A DNA stretch of 64,000 nucleotides from Montifringilla adamsi (Eukaryota > Chordata > Aves > Passeriformes > Passeridae): assembly GCA_017590115.1 (NCBI GenBank), contig JAGGNK010013114.1, positions 2,170,001 to 2,234,000 on the forward strand, given 5' to 3'. Numbering within the stretch: position 1 is the first letter of the stretch; each line of letters begins with the position of its first letter. Below the pieces are notes generated by a model. It saw only the letters and a list, made by a program, of their open reading frames with translations. It searched no databases and had not been told where the DNA came from. This document shows, piece by piece, positions 61,201 through 64,000 of this stretch. The position numbers and the translations under genes are program-made.

Positions 61201-64000
61201 ATTGAACTCCATAGAAATTCCCCACAATCTCCACACATTTTATTCAGTTCTTGCAAGCTATGAGCAGCTCGCAGATGTGCCAACTCTGTTTGCAGGGCAG
61301 CTCTGCACCCTCCCTTGGCCAAGGAGTTTCCCCCTCACCTCTCTTTCTCTTGCAGCCTGTGGCCTTGGTCTCCTTCCCATTTATAAATGTTACTGGGAAA
61401 CCTTGATTACAACCTGAGGTGACATTGCCACTGGTGGTACATCTAAGAAAAACTTTTTTGGATGTAGGAGCTGCAAGTTGGCACCACTTATGTGATTCTG
61501 TGCTCTCTGCAGGTGATATTTTTCTGTCCAGCACATGTTCATCATACATGTTTCAAGAGTTGCCCACATTTGCCTTTGAAATATCTCTGAGAACACAGTA
61601 AATTGAGAGAAATGTGGGACTGCTGGTGGGAGTTGCAGGCAGCTGATGTGGACACAGGATGAGGTGTGCTTATAAACGGTGTGAGCCAGGAAGAAGGAGA
61701 AAGTAAGAAACAGAGAAGGATGTAACCCTTGATTTGGAGTGATATTGGATTTGCCCCAGTCTGGACACAACTGCATTTTCCTTTTCCTCTCTAACAAAAT
61801 CCCACAGGGATTCACCTGGAGAGCACAGTGGGCTAGGAAGAAGTAAAGCCTCAGCTGGAAACCAATTGCTTTCCAGTTTTATGAGCTTTCCAGCTCCTTT
61901 CTAGATCCACACGGTAAAACAATACAGCTGCATACCTGCAGACAATATAATGGCAGAGAAAATTGCTCTCACAGAATAAAAGCTGTGTTGCTGTACCAGA
62001 AGACGCTTTCAAAACTCCGTGGGAGAGCTGTGTGGATGGCTTTGACATAGACAGGAAAAGCATTTCTTTGTGCAGAAGGTGAAATGACAGCTTTTAAACT
62101 ATGAAAGCAGCTACAAGTTACATGTATAAGTTTCCTGAGACGTAACAGGCTTTCAAATCAAGTAACAAGCCTTAAACTGGGGAACATAATCAGACATAGT
62201 TGAGACAGGAGCTGAACCTAATGCAGGATTTCTCTCCCTAGTGCATACTAAGTTATGTTTCACATCCATATAGCCTGAAGCTTCAGCATTTCTCAGGAGG
62301 AAATATATATACAGGTGAAGTTCTGGAAGAACACTAACTTATTTCAATAATTTTCTTTGAAAATATTAACTATTTCCAGACCGAGTTTTGTCAAAGAATG
62401 TGTACTTAACTTAATGTGTATAAATGCTCAGAGCACGATGTACAAAACAGAGTATACTCCTTTGGCTACACCAGACAGGTTCCTGAAAATAGTTGGTTTC
62501 TGTTCCTTGCTCTTACTTGCTGTTTTGTGTCACCTTGCAGAGGGCACTGGACATTTTTATCTCCTCAGAGGTTAAATCCTTGGAGATACTGTCACTAATT
62601 CAGGGGAACTCTGATCTCCCCTCTCACACCACAGTGATGCTGTAATCTAAGTAACAGCAGCCACATCTCTTAATTAAAAGACCACGTTGTGCCATATGGC
62701 ACTGTCACACATCAAACTGCTGCCATGTATAACTCTGGGTGCTGTGTTCCCATGTATGTGCTGCTTCAGCTTTTCACCCTCCAGATTCTGAAGTACAGCA
62801 AAGTTGATGACTACATTGAATCTTTGTTAAAGACCAGAAGAAAAGATCCCTGAGGAATGCCAGCTTCATGTGAAAAATGAAACATCCATTGTGTTAATTT
62901 AGTTCAGTTTAACTGCACATTGCAAAGGCATCATTTGAGTTTTTCCCCAATTAAAGGGTTCCATGTGCAGTGCACCCAAGCAGCCAGGAATTAGGGAGAG
63001 CTACCCTGAGACTTCTCACAGACAGTGAAAGTTGCAAGCAGTTATCATTAGCATGCAGCCTCCTAAATGAAGTGTAAGTAAAGCTCTGCATTAAGAAAGG
63101 AAAGAGTCTGTGCCCCAGAATACTGATTGCTGTGAACAGCAATGCTACAGTAGAAGGCATTAGATGGGAGAATGCTTTTGAGAGCAGAGTATAAAGAGGG
63201 TTTGGGTGTTTCAGGTCAAGCACTTGATTTTAAAAGATTCCTTATCATTTTATAGCCTAAAACTGGAGAAAACATCTTCCTGCTTTGTACAATGAAGGCC
63301 CCTTCAGGACAAGTGTGGTAAAAATCAGGGGTAACCTTGAGCTACCAAGATTGTATATTATACATCTGAAGTTGAACTTGACTTGCAAAATCACTTCAGG
63401 ATTTTGGTGTGGCTCTTTCAGAATGTAATGGGATGGGGACAGAATACAGGCAAACTGCCTGCCAAGCAGGCATGAGCTTCAGATCTCAGCTTTATCTCCA
63501 GAAGCTCACAGCTTCAGGGGCTTACGCTCACCTTCCTCACTGATCTCCAACGTGGTATGATCGTGTTCCTCTCAGTCAATCCACAGCTTTCTCATGAAAG
63601 CAAACCAGCAAAAAAAGCAGTCACCATCTCAAACCTGAGATCTGTAGTCAATAAATACAACTGCATACAAATTGCTTCCCCCCCATGCATTGTGTCCTTG
63701 CATCTGTCAGAACTGCTGCCTCTCCTCAGGTAATGCTGGAGCTCCCTGGTGACACCAGCTCCCAAGAGAACTGAAACAAAGGGGAGGGCAGTGGAGAGAG
63801 GCATGCTACACACATTCCCACTCTGCTAAGCTCTCAGACTCTCCTAGAGCCACCAGGAATGTCTGTTGCTTGTTTCAAGACCTAATAGGCATTTTGGATA
63901 GCACAGTTCAGTGCTGATTCTCAAAATACATGTGTGAATGAGGTAATATATTTGAAGAAGTTGTGATAATGAATTGCCTTCTGCATTGTACTTAGCCTTA
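58241..64000. other. Unique non-coding stretch to window end
   Basis: No gene, RNA gene or dispersed repeat that I can support. The 58.9-59.2 kb part is richer in G and C, with clustered G runs at 59009-59059 and a 155-codon plus-strand open frame (58918-59385) that lacks any known domain. The remainder is AT-rich with short chance frames on both strands. Confidence 0.6.

Noticed and set aside
1..64000. Bacterial-type systems such as operons, CRISPR arrays, phage or insertion sequences
   Set aside because: The sequence is clearly vertebrate in repeat content, with no long coding frames, no regularly spaced direct repeats and no ribosome-binding-site context.

Overview
The window looks like intergenic or deep intronic DNA from a bird nuclear genome. 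The evidence is the repeat content. Six fragments of the CR1 LINE family, in both orientations and of different apparent ages, are the only dispersed repeats I recognise, and they cover only a few percent of the sequence. That sparse, CR1-dominated landscape is typical of birds; crocodilians and turtles also carry CR1 but usually have denser repeats. I cannot name the species. There are no bacterial-type genes, operons, rRNA, tRNA or CRISPR arrays, and I found no exon that I can assign to a known protein.

Layout: 1-5.8 kb is AT-rich unique sequence. CR1 fragments lie at about 5.77-6.11 kb (minus), 9.50-10.04 kb (minus), 13.01-13.44 kb (plus), 17.16-17.34 kb (minus) and 24.76-25.19 kb (plus). 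A much older, more diverged piece lies at about 50.2-50.5 kb (plus). Between them is unique sequence with simple repeats: (GGAA)n at 22.94 kb, a 56-bp A-rich dimer at 28.9 kb, (CTTTTT)n at 36.13 kb, a 27-bp A run at 37.78 kb, and a compound TG/TA/CA repeat at 45.74 kb that holds a perfect 36-bp palindrome. Small minisatellites sit at 22.3, 54.8 and 58.2 kb. Patches richer in G and C (about 10.9-11.3, 12.6-13.0, 17.5-17.7 and 58.9-59.2 kb) give long chance open frames on both strands.

The least explained part is 40.1-40.84 kb on the minus strand. Two nearby open frames there read with codon choice and composition that look protein-like, and one is rich in cysteine. I do not recognise the family, neither has convincing splice sites, and they may be remnants of a decayed gene or chance. 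Two weaker exon-like segments, each with a plausible acceptor and donor, lie on the plus strand at 46.07 and 49.0 kb. Several AT-rich, homeodomain-motif-dense stretches (18.7, 49.7, 52.2, 54.0 and 58.0 kb) could be conserved non-coding elements, but that cannot be tested from one sequence. I did not find a convincing new biological system here.
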